This document shows, one piece after another, positions 1 to 12,310 of a DNA stretch of 64,000 nt. Below the pieces are notes generated by a model. That model had not been told where the DNA came from. It did no database searches and saw nothing but the letters and a program-made list of their open reading frames with translations. Location of the stretch: positions 69,663,431-69,727,430 of the forward strand of contig NC_065882.2 of assembly GCF_932274485.2 (NCBI RefSeq). Direction: 5' to 3'. Numbering within the stretch: position 1 is the first letter of the stretch; each line of letters begins with the position of its first letter. The stretch is from Patella vulgata (Eukaryota > Mollusca > Gastropoda > Patellidae). The position numbers and the translations under genes are program-made.

Positions 1-829
1 TGGACAACGTTATTGTTCACGTATCTGCGGTAAAGGGGGATAACGTACCTAAAAGTTCGAAAAGTTTATACTAATCTAGCAACGGCTTGTACAACTCGCG
101 GTCGTTGCTTCGGGAACATGGGCAGGTTGGGGATTTAAAGGTTAAAATAAAGTAGTGATGTGTTATTTCATGAGATTTGGCGAAGTAGGTTTACTAATTT
201 TAGTGGGATTGCTAACCCATCACAACATTCATATCTTCCCTAAGTCAAGCAAAATATTCCTACATTGCTTTTAGGGGCGTTTCTTACTCTGACCAAAGAT
301 TATGTGTTGGACACTGACAACGTAGTCCCCACCACACCCCTACATAACAAGTCTACTCTATTTCAGCTTGTTGCTGTGTCTCAACTCACTTTATTTAATG
401 TATTATTAAAAAAAAGTATTAATTTATATTTTAATTTCTTTAATTCAATTTCGCCTGAATACGAATCTGTGTTTATTACATATTTGAAGTGTGGTTTCAT
501 TTCTCGGTGGTCACGTGTTTAATCCTGAATATCATGACATTTCAAATTTAATGACCATTTCGCCTGGTTTTGATCTAACAATCATAGAATCCACTGACGA
601 AAAGCCAAAATCTACCAATCTGGTGTGTTCTGAAATTGATAAATGTAATTTGTCAGAGTAGTAGTATTACATTTTATAGCTAAATGAAGTATCAACTGTA
701 ACCTGTAGCAAGGCGTTTATATCATCTAGTGAAACCGTTACTTTTACTTTTGACCAGGGTGTTAATTTAAGATGTGCTATTGACATATAATGCCATCATC
801 CTCCTCAGACTCCGGCATGTTGTCATATC
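1..829. other. Unassigned AT-rich DNA
   Basis: There is an 85-codon open frame on the + strand (265-522), but it has no recognisable domain, splice context or family motif. I see nothing else I can assign here. Confidence 0.4.
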
Positions 830-832
830 TAA

Positions 833-1457
833 AGCCCTGTTCATGCGGAGATATTTTGTATATTTTCACACGTATGCAAATGTACACACTTGTGCAAAAA
901 ATATTTTTGAAATGCGTTCATACACACTTTTAATACCATGAGTATGTTTGTAGCGAACAATAGAAGTCATATTCATGGAAAGGTTAAGACACAGAACGAT
1001 CCCTTATATACTTGGTATAGACCTTGTTCTGGCTCTCTCAAAAGATAGGAGAGTTGGGCGGAAAGCAAGGCCATTAGAATGGTTTGACTATATTGTTTTG
1101 CAACATTTTGAGGACCCAGACTGGCTAGAAAACTTTAGGGTAAGGAAGGAAACATTTAGAAGACTGGGAGATGAGCTGCAGCCTTCCCAAATTACGACGG
1201 CGAGCCTTTGGGGTGCAAAAGAAGGTGGCGATAGCAATCTATTGGCTTGCATCATCGACTGAGTACAGAACAATCGGTAATCTATCACTTTGGCGTTGTA
1301 AAGTCAACAGTGCAACGTGCTTATCGTGTGTAAATTTGATATGCGTTCATACGGCCAGATTTGTACAGGTAGCAAGAAAAAATGCTTTTACTCAGCAGAT
1401 CTACATATATGTAAAAAATATAAACACCTGTGCAAATCTCGCCATGTGAACGGGGCT
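833..1457 (+). mobile_element. PIF/Harbinger DNA transposon remnant with TIRs and TAA duplication
   Basis: The element starts AGCCCTGTTCATGCGG and ends with the inverse of AGCCCCGTTCACATGGC. It is flanked on both sides by TAA (830-832 and 1458-1460), the 3-bp TWA duplication expected of Harbinger elements. Inside is a decayed HARBI1-like nuclease reading on the same strand. A first piece contains FRVRKETFRRLGDEL, a second VAIAIYWLASSTEYRTIGNL, and a third frame continues FGVVKSTVQRAYRV before a stop, so at least two frameshifts are present. The order and spacing match the N-terminal half of Harbinger transposases; the catalytic DDE half is deleted. At 625 bp it is an internally deleted copy that could once have been moved in trans. 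Confidence 0.82.
975..1365 (+). pseudogene. Harbinger transposase (HARBI1-like) fragment, frameshifted
   Basis: This is the N-terminal part of a HARBI1-type transposase. Frame one (975-1262) begins MERLRHRTIPYILGIDL and carries the conserved F-L-EL stretch. After LGDELQP the homology moves to the frame of 1171-1290 (KKVAIAIYWLASSTEYRTIG), and then to another frame for FGVVKSTV. The recognition rests on the family motif of an EYRTIG block followed by FGV-KSTV, known from Harbinger transposases of animals. No Myb-like partner gene is visible. It is non-functional, as shown by the frameshifts, the early stop and the missing catalytic half. Confidence 0.72.
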
Positions 1458-1460
1458 TAA

Positions 1461-4302
1461 GTCACCAAAAATCTTGTTCTTGCTTTAATCTAAAACGCAC
1501 TAAAGGGGAGGAGGTATATACATGTACAAGGCAATACTTTTCTAAAGGATTTTAATGAAACGGCTTTAAAAAGCAGACGTCGTTAGAACATTAATGCCCG
1601 AAGGATGATTGACCCTAAAGGCTGAATAGGGATTAATATTTTCTGAAATACCGAATCCAGCAAATTTGATTTTTTTATTCAAACTAATTCTGCATTTAAA
1701 TCCTAGTAGAATTATGAAGTGACGGCTTACGGCAAATTTAAGTTGGTAAGAATTATTGTGAAAATGTCGTGTTTACTTAAGCGTTTTACTTAAATTAAAT
1801 GGGATAGAAATTTAATCACAACTCGTTTCGTATACAATGCTAAAAATACAAAATGTAAACATTAACAATTTAGTAGTTTTGATTTGAAGTTCTGTGTAAA
1901 TTTTGTGACACTGAGCATTATTTCTGACGAGTTTAGTTGATATGCCTGAAGAAAATCCAGTATAAAGCAATAGCACTATGTACCGAAAAGTACGAAAGTG
2001 CGGTTCAGGGTGAACTAACTCAACGCTATGGGGCGAACTGGGGATCTAAATAGTTTAATAATTAGAATGTCGAATGCTCTTATAGCTACGCTAACCTGCT
2101 ACATGAAAACATCTTTTTCATTTAACGAAACTTGAAATTACCACGAAGTCCTTTAATGAACGAGAAAAATATTCGTTTGTCTGGCAATGAATTTAAACGC
2201 AGGTAATAAGCCACAGAACACAGTAACTCGTAAGATTATCAGAAATAAGAAATCGAAATTTTTATGGAAATATTTGCGCCCATGTGCAGTTAATTAAAGT
2301 GAGTATAGCAGTTGCTGTCTCATACCTAAATATCTTACACTTGAACCGTTTCAATCCACATAGTAATACGCTGGGGAACATTATAGAACCAATAATTGTT
2401 CATGCAACACTTTGTCTTTATAGTGAAAAATTGCGTTTACTTTGGATGCAAATGAACCTTGATAATCGTAATAAATCCAAAACCTATTAGATTTTGTATA
2501 GTCTCTGGCATGGCGACGGAGTATAGAAATGATACTAATAATAATTTGAACAGAAGGAACAATAATCATCAGGAGTTGATAGAAAATGTCAGTTGTATTT
2601 TTCTCCAGCAAAACAATTTTCATGCCAAGACATTATCTACATGTTTCTTACTTATATTTTGTATATTTTCATGTTTATTAAGATTTACATGTTCAGCCCA
2701 TTTTCTACATGGTTCTTTTATTAAGTGCAGCTCTTGTTCCTGTGGTATATAATGCAACATGAAGATCAGGGTCTTTCCTTGGTATTATATACATGGATGT
2801 CTAACATTTTCAACAAAAAGTCAGAATAATGTATTAAAGAACGAAGATGTTTGAGATACAGTAGCATCTGCTATATGACTACAGCATGTATGTATGTCTT
2901 CCAGGGAGGCCTGCTATATCATTTAAATATGGAATGTACAAAACCCGTGCCAAGAAATGCCAATAATGAACTGTTAATTACAAATTTACTACCAAACATG
3001 TATTTGAAAAAGCGGTGTTTAATTGTTGGCTAGTCTCTGGGTTGTGTATGATAGTATAGGGACACCGTTTGAGTGATTGGACAATATTGGACTGTTATTG
3101 ATTAGGCCAGCCAAACCTAACTCATTGATTCCCTATTTCGATGCATAATTCGTTGTTGCCTACAGGTCAATGGGCCAGCTCCATACAATGGATGAGATTT
3201 CAATTCGATATGGCGAGCTTGATGACTTTTCCTCATTTGCATGTTGCTAACAGAGGCTATTTCCTCTCTGTCTTTCAAAATGGAATAAAGCCTTTTACTT
3301 TCTCGCCACCAGGCAATTACAGAATAGTTTATAGCCATGATGTTGTTATTATTATTACCGATGATTATGTAAGATGACAGTTAGAAGATGTTTTGGGTGA
3401 ATATTTTGTGTGATTTATACGCGAGTAGGTTTCGAGAGTACAATAAGAAGAGTTTTCAGCGGTTAATAATATTATGTTATGTTGCCAAGAAGTCTTGTGA
3501 TGCTCATACTTTCTGGGTATTAATTTACAGATCACGTCACAGTAAGACTGATGGTTTAAAGTGAATTTGAATTTAATGATATATTCAGTATAATTTGTCA
3601 TTTATACACCGGGCATGCTTTTCATGGTTTTGTTTTAAGATTCAAAAATTACCGTCTCCAAATATACTCTTCGAATTTCACTTTATTTAAATTTAAAAAA
3701 GAACGTGTTCTTTAGATAGTAATCTAGATGATTAAAACATAAAACGTGGGTTGGAAATGAAATATCATTCAGGAATCGGCAAATGTTCTTAGAAAAATAG
3801 AAATGGTGACATACCAATGTGAACTTTAGAAAGCTATTGGTCGATTGGTCAATTCGAAAATATGCTTTCGGTAAAGACTGGTTTCTGTTGTGTATGGTTT
3901 GAAAGTCTATATTTGCTTTAACTTGCCGAATTATTTGATTTTACATATAATAAACATTGTCGGGATTACAGTTTGAAGGGAACACAAGAAATTACATAGC
4001 ATATTAATTTGGAAAAATAACGTTGTCGTTTATCTGTTTGATGTAGGATACGTCGTTATAGATGAACATCCGTTTCTTGGATACTTGGTAATAAAGGGGG
4101 TCTCTGTTTTATTAATGGAAATAAAAAGTCATTAATGCAGACAATCTAATATATGGCAATAAGAGTATAACAAAGTTATTGAATAGACCGTTGTAATTAT
4201 ATTATGTTAAGTATTCTGAATCCAGACAACAAATCATACATAGGTAAATTAACTCCCATAATTAAATAAATATATTTACATAATTGTTCTATTGACATTT
4301 AA
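1461..4302. other. Unassigned AT-rich DNA between Harbinger remnant and MITE-A1
   Basis: Only short open frames of low complexity occur on both strands. No splice-bounded exon, RNA gene or repeat family shared with the rest of the window was seen. Confidence 0.45.
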
Positions 4303-4713
4303 TTAAACATACATTATGCAAGAGCTAAATCTGTCTATTGCATGTCTTTCTTTAGGCCTGAAACGTTATCTAAAATATTAATTAGACATTAATTAACCTA
4401 TCCAGACGATAATTAACTCTAGATGGCATCGCTAGCCTGCGATCTTTAGTGGATTATGAGTCGATTTACTGCATAACTTTCCTTCACGATTTAACGATTA
4501 AACGGATAATCGAGACTATGCTGTTCATCGTACTGACTTTAGTAATGACGATCGAGGCTAGGCGGAAATTTCCATCGCTTAGTTCTCGGTTCATAGTGGA
4601 TCAATTTGAATGAAATTTTCAGCAAATTGCCTTTACATTATGATTCTCTAGCTTTTAACTATTATAGTGAGAACTGCCAACTCGTTATCGAATCTCCCAT
4701 AATGTATCTTTAA
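4303..4713 (+). mobile_element. MITE-A copy 1 (TTAA-flanked)
   Basis: This short non-autonomous element lies between TTAA at 4303-4306 and TTAA at 4710-4713. Its left end is ACATACATTATGCAAGAGC and its right end is the inverse of AGATACATTATGGGAG, so the terminal inverted repeat is about 13-15 bp with mismatches. Four more copies occur in the window. TTAA duplications are typical of piggyBac-like elements; assignment to that superfamily is inference because no transposase is present. With copy 4 it shares an internal segment containing GATTATGAG and CTGCATAACTTTCC. Confidence 0.78.
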
Positions 4714-4737
4714 TTTCCTCACTTCTGTATGGTTCTA

Positions 4738-4884
4738 TTGTCAAATTATACCAGGAGGACTATGCAAATTAATGAAAGGTTAAGTTTTATTATAGCCAGA
4801 TGTCTATGAACGTTTATTTTATCTCATTATTCCTATATTGGCCATTGTCAAACTATACCAGGAAGACTATGTACATTAATGTCA
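4738..4884 (+). repeat. Short direct repeat pair
   Basis: A segment of about 39 bp starting ATTGTCAAATTATACCAGG (4738-4776) recurs at 4846-4884 with few changes. It lies just outside the right end of MITE-A copy 1. Confidence 0.55.
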
Positions 4885-5897
4885 TGCTATGTATTATATA
4901 CTTTTAACCTTTTTTTGTACATTACCTAATATTATTTATAATCCATTGTCATGGAAATCTATTATTCTAAGAATGTATATATGTATCGTATTTGTAATAT
5001 TTTGTAAATATTATTAATATCTGAAGATGCCCATAGAAGGCAGACAGCTAGCTTATATGATTTAATGTATGTCAGAATGAAGTAAAATGGAGAGGTTTTT
5101 TACCTGGACGTATTTTTTATTTATTTATGAATTTATCTACCGTAAACAAAGACGTACTTGTACTTTATCTACTTTAATATATATATATATATATATACAC
5201 AAATAACAATGTATGGCATTGACAATTGACATATTTATAAAATATCTATGTATAGTAAAATAATTATAAACACATTTTTAATACTTATTCATAAATGTTT
5301 AATACTCCTTTTATAGGTCTGGTTTATTATGACAAAACATGCTCCAAAAATGATCTGAATTTTTATTTCATGTATGAAATTAAAATTCCTCTATAGTTTT
5401 CATAACAAAAAATAAGATTTATGTTTTCCATTGAATTAACTAGGGACAGTAATCCGCGAATTACAGTGTTTACTGTTCGTTATTAAAAATCTCAAAATAA
5501 TCTATAATTTAATATATATTGGTACATTATGAGGTACATGTACAAGCCAATATTGAATACAGCCCAGTGATTGATATTATTGGGAGTTTTCTTTAACACA
5601 AGAAATGAGTTGTTTGTATTCACGAAACACGGTATGTGAGAACATGAAGTAAATATGTTTTTTCTAGGTGCAAAGAGTACAAGTTGAAATATGATAGGAC
5701 ATGTCGAAAATAGCACTAATATAATATACATACTCAAATAGAATACCCATTGTTAATCACGGTGTGTTTCCTGATCCCCGTTAATAAGGTTCTGAATAAT
5801 AAGTAGGAGTTATAAGACATTATCCTTATCCTTTACACCACAGACGATAAAATAAGATATGGAGAATTCTCATCATGATATCTATTATTTACAATCT
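4885..5897. other. AT-rich DNA with (TA)n microsatellite
   Basis: An uninterrupted TA dinucleotide run lies near 5178-5197. No supported gene is seen in this interval. Confidence 0.5.
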
Positions 5898-6022
5898 GAT
5901 TAAAATACAGATCTATATTTCGTTTCGTGTTTTTTATATATATAATTTCGATGACCTCCACTGAATGCAAGTAAAACGAAATTTTGAATTATAAAAAACG
6001 AAACGAAATAGATTATATAATT
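5898..6022. mobile_element. MITE-D copy 1 (compact, fold-back)
   Basis: The left arm, CAATCTGATTAAAATACAG followed by ATTTCGTTTCG, is repeated in inverse as CGAAACGAAAT on the right, with the inner AAAATTTCGTTTTACTTG-type block also inverted. Almost the whole element is arm with a very small centre. It matches the terminal parts of the copies at 42357, 45658 and 58206. Its right end is more diverged than the left. Confidence 0.7.
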
Positions 6023-6840
6023 TAATACAAAGAATATTGGTTGGCGTTATTCCTACCCAAATCGATAAATTATGTTCATTTTAAGAACAAGATAAGTGTT
6101 TGAACTTTAGTGAGCTTTCTAAATACATGAGAACTAGTATAAAGAGTTCTGTAAAGGATAATTATAGCCTATCCAGATCGTTTACGGTACTCGTCGGTTC
6201 TTTTTTTTCAGCTGATGGTGCTTTAGTTATGTCTTGGATTTCAGCCTTTAAGTGAAATATTGCATGTTATATAACATTTTTTTTATTCTAATTATTGAAT
6301 ATTTTTAGAGACCGTTTTACAGAATTTAGAACAAAAATGTTATCTGAACACGGACTTGTATTTTCGGAGGCAGCTATCTTAGTGCATTAATTGAATTACA
6401 GATGTTGAAGATGCGGACTTTTTCGTTCTCTTTTTTTATTGATGCTGAAGATAAAGATAAAGAATTTCAATTAAACCTCGAAGAATGATAACAAAAAATG
6501 TCGATTTGTTTTTTTGCCGAAGAAGATAAGCTAATCTTTCAATTAACTATCACGTCACAATCAATTCTATTAAAAACCTTTTTACTGTCTAATAAATTTT
6601 ATGAACATAAATGTGGCATCACGAGAATAATATTCTTTAAATTCAAAGAAATTGATTGAAAGAGACATTTCCTGATAATGTCTTTCCAGTAGTTAGTCTT
6701 TTTCTAATTCTGTTGATCCAGGAACCAATATATTGACATATGGTTGAGTTCAGAAACCGACCCATTACAACGGCTAATCGTTTAATTAGGTCGACATTGT
6801 CTTTAAACCTACAGTTACATAAATTTATAACAACTAGATT

Positions 6841-7060
6841 TTGATTGAAAATATATCTAACGCACACGTGCGATTTTTCCCCTTGATGACGGAACGGACA
6901 ATTGTTTGGCAACCAACAATGTTGTCGAAATCACGTGAACGCGTACAATCATATTCAAGTTACGGTAACTTGTCAAATGGCGGCGCCCATGGGCCGAAAT
7001 CTAAAAATGGCGCACCGCCATTATATATGATCACCTGATATTCCATCTTGCGATCATTGG
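6841..7060. promoter_or_regulatory. CG-richer patch with YY1-like and TATA-like motifs (candidate promoter)
   Basis: Two near-inverted blocks, AAATGGCGGCGCCC near 6977 and GGCGCACCGCCATT near 7010, resemble YY1 sites (consensus includes ATGGCGGC). TATATATGATCA follows within 10 bp. The patch stands out in base composition from its AT-rich surroundings. No downstream coding exon with clear homology was found, so promoter function is only a possibility. Confidence 0.2.
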
Positions 7061-7742
7061 TCAATATGGGAACAATTAAAATCGCTTATAAAGTGCCTAA
7101 GAAAATTTAACGTGTGTGCTCGGGTATTAACTCTCTCAAATGTGTTGGTGGTAGTGAAAAGCTATCGAGGTGAAAGCATTTTCCGATTCAACTTATACCA
7201 ACCCCAGACAAAACATATTGTGAAGTTTGTAAAATGCAAAAACACAAAAAGGGTTTCCTTTTTAAATTTTGAAGTCTGTGATGTTTTGTTTTAAGATTAT
7301 TGACCCCTAAAAAACCTTCACCAAGAAATAGAAAGTAATTTATCTATTACAGACTATTTCGCATAACTTGCGGAATATGTTGGCAGCCATTTGTTGAATT
7401 TATTCGTATGATTGATGAAGACGCTGGGTAGATCCATCAAACGCAACACATGGTCTATGATGGCAGTTAGTGTTACTTGGTTCGTTAAGGTACTGGCCAC
7501 TGAACCTGCCATTCAAGCACATGAGTTCAAGAAGAATCCGGGATTAGGGTCTATTTGTCATTTGCGCGTGGTTTTTACCCATTATGCGTCATCTGAATGA
7601 AACACATTAATTCGGCATTAAAAGTAGAAGATTCTAAAAAAAAAATATAAATGGTACTGGAATATTCTAATGGAACAGCCAAATGTAATGGTTAGGCACG
7701 AAACTTAACAGCACATTCATAACTACTAGTATATTGTGCTAT

Positions 7743-8047
7743 TTGATGGGAGATGGGCTGGGGGAGTATGGCACTGGCCTAGAATGTTCTTTGGGATTTT
7801 CTGGAGCGGTGTTCCTATGTCAGTGGTGCAGGAAGGGGGGTCTGGCATAACAGGTCTAGTCGTTCAGATGGGACATAAAAGACCGAGGTCCCATGTACAC
7901 TTTGACGTTAGCGTAAAAAAGATCCTTGGTAGTTGAAATTCAAAATAAGAGACATGAACGTAGCGCCGCTGTGTGGCGTTTGTTCTTCTTCATTAGCCCA
8001 AGTACAGCAGAAAAGTAGGACGCTAAACCTCATTTCATTTCATTTCA
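7743..8047 (+). mobile_element. SINE-C copy 1 (degenerate)
   Basis: It matches the body and tail of SINE-C: GTCAGTGGTGCAGGA, GTCGTTCAGATGGGAC, GACCGAGGTCCCATGTAC, then CTTCATTAGCCCAAG, GTAGGACGCTAAACC and an ATTTC pentamer tail. The tRNA-like head is poorly preserved. Confidence 0.75.
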
Positions 8048-8190
8048 CGATTCAATGGAGCTAGAAATTCTATCAAAATTAATTTTTTGCTGCAAAAATT
8101 TGATATACATGCATGATAGTGGATATAGATATATTATACACGTTAAACATTACTTTTAATTTTGATAGAATTTCTAGCTCCATTGAATCG
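8048..8190. repeat. Perfect 35-bp inverted repeat (fold-back element)
   Basis: The left arm 8048-8082 (CGATTCAATGGAGCTAGAAA...) is the exact inverse of the right arm 8156-8190, with a loop of about 73 nt. It abuts the ATTTC tail of SINE-C copy 1. Perfect arms suggest a recent MITE-like insertion or a conserved hairpin. Confidence 0.85.
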
Positions 8191-10249
8191 ATAAACTTAA
8201 AAGTTTATTTCTGAGAATGATTTAGTATTTGCTCCACAATGTTTAAATACAACGTATTATTTCTTCATATATCGAATAAACAAACCGTCGCCACGGTATT
8301 CCAAATGTCACTTCATAAGAATTGAATTGCCGGATTGGAGCAAGTAGTAAATGTTTCAATTATTCCGACAGGAAATCAATTTAAGATACAGGCCCCCCTT
8401 GCTGCTAGTAATACAATCTGTTGATTGTCTTCAAGTAACCAACAGACGGCAAATCAACTTGCAAATCACCACATCTATTTCACTCATACATCAAATGTAG
8501 CAGGCGACAGGACAGGTTTACGTCTCTTTTCAAATATCTCCCAACAAGTTTTTCTGCTTCCTTCATTTTATTTCTTCACGTTAAATCGATATCATGTTCG
8601 ATACAAAACCAAATCCGCAGATGGGATTTGCCGCTCATTTTTTAGTCAAGCATTATAAAGCACAATGAAGCAGAAACAAGGGATGTATGCTGCGAGACGA
8701 GCAGCGTTTGGCTTCTTCAATCATGTCCTTTTTTATCCAAAGGGAGAAGGATGAAAAATATGTCGATGCTGCAATATGTACCGTAGGCGCAACACGATCA
8801 CCAATTCTGAAACCATGAAACACGCAATGTGTCATGTCACACTTGGATGTTAGGGGTAGAATGTAACATGCAAAATCCATATAACGACTGGTTAATGTTT
8901 CAAAATGACGTATAATCCGGATCTCCTGTCCTAACTTAAGATCTGGTATAATTGAGACTAATGGCTGTGCTTTCCATTAGGCTACTCTTTTCTAATGACC
9001 AAACAATATGGCGAGGGTATTGCCGATACATGTTGAAGGTATTGAATCAAGACTCGTTGATGTGAGTATAAAAAGTTTAACCTGGTGTAGAAATTGCAGA
9101 TTCATTAATCTGACAACTTGGGAGACAGATGTTTTTCTTTCCATTAAGGCGTGACAGTTATCTCACTATAATTGCTTCTGATTTGACCTTTCGCTTCTGA
9201 CCTTATCATTTTGTTGCAGGAACATGAAGAGGGGTTGGACGCCCTGTTCTAGTCAATAAAGCCAATCTACTAATGAGTGAGTCAACTCTAGATCCTCACC
9301 GATAACGAAAAATCAATAAAACATCAATCACATTCTCCTCTTATATTTCGTTTCATTTTTTCCCGGTTTCCCGAATATTGATCTCCGGAAGTGAATTATG
9401 ATGAGTTATGAAAGACCCGGATGTAATAAATTCTATACCAACATTTTGCCTAATGGAGGTTGATAAACGATGCTTAATCCGAACCAATGCCATGTTTGTC
9501 GTGGTTCTGTCGGTTAAAGGCATAGCTTGACAGTCTTTTTGTCTGGAATTATTTCTAAACCTTTCTTTAACTAAGGACCCTTCACTAATTGCGCGCCTTT
9601 CATCTGATTCTTTTCAATTATCAGTAGGAGAGGAATTTAAACATAAACATTTCACTATATTTATTTTCCCGTCTCAACAAATTGCACACGCGAATGTTTT
9701 GGCAGTGGATTTAGTAATTATAAATAATGAGGTATTCGTAGGATAAGAAGCCAATCAGAAATTTAATTCTGTAACCTCGCAACTGCATGTTCAATGCGTA
9801 GATTGTCATACACTTTGTCGACAAAGAGCATCTGCCGGAGTAAAACGTGGTATTGAATAAATTTATAAATTCCAAGCTCTTATAACTGTTTAGGTTTTTA
9901 CATACGCTTTCACTGGGTGTCTGTGTGTGGCGGGGTGGGGTGATATCTCAGACCTGGTTAAGTTGCATAGCCATGGCCTTTTAAGGGGTTTGTGGGTAAG
10001 AAGTTCCTAAGTTCCAGATACTGATATACATGCCAGTTGTTGACCTACTAAGTCCGGAAGTAAGACGCGAATATCGCATTATACTCCATTTCCTTTATAT
10101 TTTCCCATTTCGTAAAGACACGAAAGAACTAGGATAGATACAAGAGTTGTGGAAAGTAGAACGGCCCTCGGAACTTTCTTCTCCATGTTGTAAACAAACT
10201 CTAAGGACAAAAGTAAAAAAAACATCGCTAACCTCTTAAAGATATTTTT
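8191..10249. other. Unassigned intergenic or intronic DNA
   Basis: I see no repeat shared with the rest of the window, no splice-bounded exon and no RNA gene. Open frames at 8425-8658 (+) and 8653-8880 (-) overlap each other and show no family motif. Confidence 0.4.
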
Positions 10250-10262
10250 AATATGTTTTTGT

Positions 10263-10497
10263 GTTATGACGATTTAACGTTCATGTATATGTAGTGTTAT
10301 AATTAATCAAATTGTATCGGAGATAGACATAAAGGATGTTAGGTCCGAATTGTGAGTAGACCTAAAAACCCATGTCTATAAGGATGTTAGGTCCGAATTG
10401 TGAGTAAACCTAAAACCCCATGTCTCTTTCTATCTCCGATAAAATTTGAATAATTACAACACTACATATAGACCCTACACAAGGACGTTAAATTATC
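10263..10497. repeat. Long imperfect inverted repeat with internal direct duplication
   Basis: The left arm contains ATTTAACGTTCATGTATATG and TATCGGAGATAGACAT. The right arm carries their inverses, giving arms of about 70 bp with small indels. The centre holds two direct copies of a block of about 48 bp beginning AAGGATGTTAGGTCCGAATT. This is MITE-like; no target duplication could be fixed with confidence. Confidence 0.75.
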
Positions 10498-10789
10498 CCA
10501 TGTTATATATATAACATCACATGGTCATATTACAGTGAAAACACTTAGGAAAAACCAGACCACTCACGATCGCATTGGTAAAAAATCAAAATCTGCATCA
10601 CAACGATTTACGTAATCAATTATCCAATAGAAAAATGTTTTAGTCAGTTTTAAAGGAGTTAAATCGCTTATATTTGGGACTTAGAATTTGACACAAATGG
10701 GTCGCAACGCATATAATAATGTAATATGAATGTATATAAACTGATTAACATTCAATCGTTTCCGTTTTTACTCAAATTTCAAATCAGCT

Positions 10790-11026
10790 ATGTTCGGCGA
10801 AATACGCCAAAAGTCTCAATCGAATGGCAACTTCTGGCGTCTGGTTATTCCAGTCTACACCGATAGTATTTATTGCGCATATTCTCCAGATAAGAATACG
10901 ACGCCACCGTTTGACATGACTTGTGGAATGTGTCTAGTCTCGTTTTCGAGATCCTTGTTACAAATAGCGCTGAAACGCATTATGTTACACGAATCGTGTA
11001 CCAATGGCAAAAGGTTTATTTTCCTG
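10790..11026 (+). CDS. Possible coding exon of unknown gene
   Basis: An ATG-initiated open frame of 79 codons begins MFGEIRQKSQSNGNFW and runs without stop into a consensus donor, CTG/GTAAGATC at 11027. Upstream, TATATAAAC lies near 10732, at a reasonable distance for a TATA box. Composition and third-position use look more coding-like than the surroundings. It carries no signal peptide and no motif I know, so it is unlikely to be the missing first exon of the acetylcholine receptor. It could equally be a chance frame. Low confidence. Confidence 0.22.
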
Positions 11027-11389
11027 GTAAGATCACAGAATCAAAGTTGATTTAAATTGACAAATAATTCGTGTTTTCAATGTCAAAGACTTTGGATGAT
11101 ATTGAGTTAGAGACTTAGCTACTTTAAAGGTTTTTCGACAGTTTCACATTTTCCCCCAATCCTATCTGTTTCATGTCTATAAGCATAATATATTTACTGC
11201 TAAAGACAGATGTTTTATGAGTCACCATATGAATAATGTTTATTTTACTTTAAAGAACATATGAGTGATATTGTGTTTTATTGTATAATCTATATACCTT
11301 TATGATAAATATATCTATCATTTATAAAGACAGCTGTTGTAGGTAATATATGTTCGTGTTAAAAGACATATTTGAAGGTAACATGTGTT

Positions 11390-11540
11390 TTGGTGACGTT
11401 CTGAAATGTGTTGTACTGTTTACCGAGAAAATCAAAATTTATTGTCAATAACAGTTATGTGTTTTTGGTGACGTTCAGATGAAGAGTGTGCTGTTTATCA
11501 AGAAAATCAAAGTCTACTGTCAATAAAGGTTATGGCTATT
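11390..11540 (+). repeat. Two-unit tandem duplication (about 74 bp)
   Basis: The series GGTGACGTTC, GTACTGTTTACCGAGAAAAT and TGTCAATAACAG-TTATG is repeated once with substitutions (second unit from about 11468). Confidence 0.65.
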
Positions 11541-11995
11541 GAACTGGTCTTGGCGATCGTAATCAGAAATCTAGACAAATATGCTCTACTTCTTATTATC
11601 TAATAACTGACTGCACTCTTGAATATCACATAAAGCTTTCAATATTAAGTGCAATTTCCCAACAAATAGAAACAAAGAATTTCTCCAGAACACCTGGGGT
11701 TGGTTCTGTTAAGACGTATCGATTACTTGGTCATTTATCTTAGTTTGGGAATTGATCTTAGCATTTAGTTGGCTGTCACCTGTTTTAATTTTTTAAGCAC
11801 AATATGCATGTTCCTTGAGAAATTAGTAAATTTTATATCAAATCTTTTATCGTCGATTTAACAACATGGGGTCCCATCACGTGATTTTATCGTGTTCATA
11901 TTCATATTCAACCATTATTCTTTTAAATAATTGTTTGTTTACTAAAGTTAAAGGCAGTACTCACAAGCAGCTTAAAATAATCTACACTGTCACTG

Positions 11996-12310
11996 TAATG
12001 AGTTTGTTGGGTTCTAAGTGTGGGCTTAGGCGGGGTGTTGTTTCATATTCAGTTAGATTACTATTACCACACCATAACTTTTGATGTTAATATCGTAACA
12101 TGTTACGCATGTGCCCACACTTTCATTATGATTTATTTTTAAATTTTTCGCTGTAATGAGTAGTTTATTTAGGCTCTAGATGAACTAAATTTGTTGGATC
12201 CTCGGGGTGGCCTGGGGGTATTGTTTCATATTCAGACAACTATTACCGTACAATTGCCATATATGTAACATGTATGTATTTGCCTACATTTATGTTGCAA
12301 TTCCCTTTTT
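11996..12310 (+). repeat. Degenerate tandem duplication (about 155 bp unit)
   Basis: Both units start with GTAATGAGT, contain a GGGGT run followed by TTGTTTCATATTCAG and ACTATTACC, and then CATATGTAACATG-like sequence and a T-rich end. Many substitutions show that it is old. Confidence 0.55.

Noticed and set aside
6643-6912. 89-codon - strand frame near the CG-richer patch
   Set aside because: No motif, no splice context and AT-driven composition.
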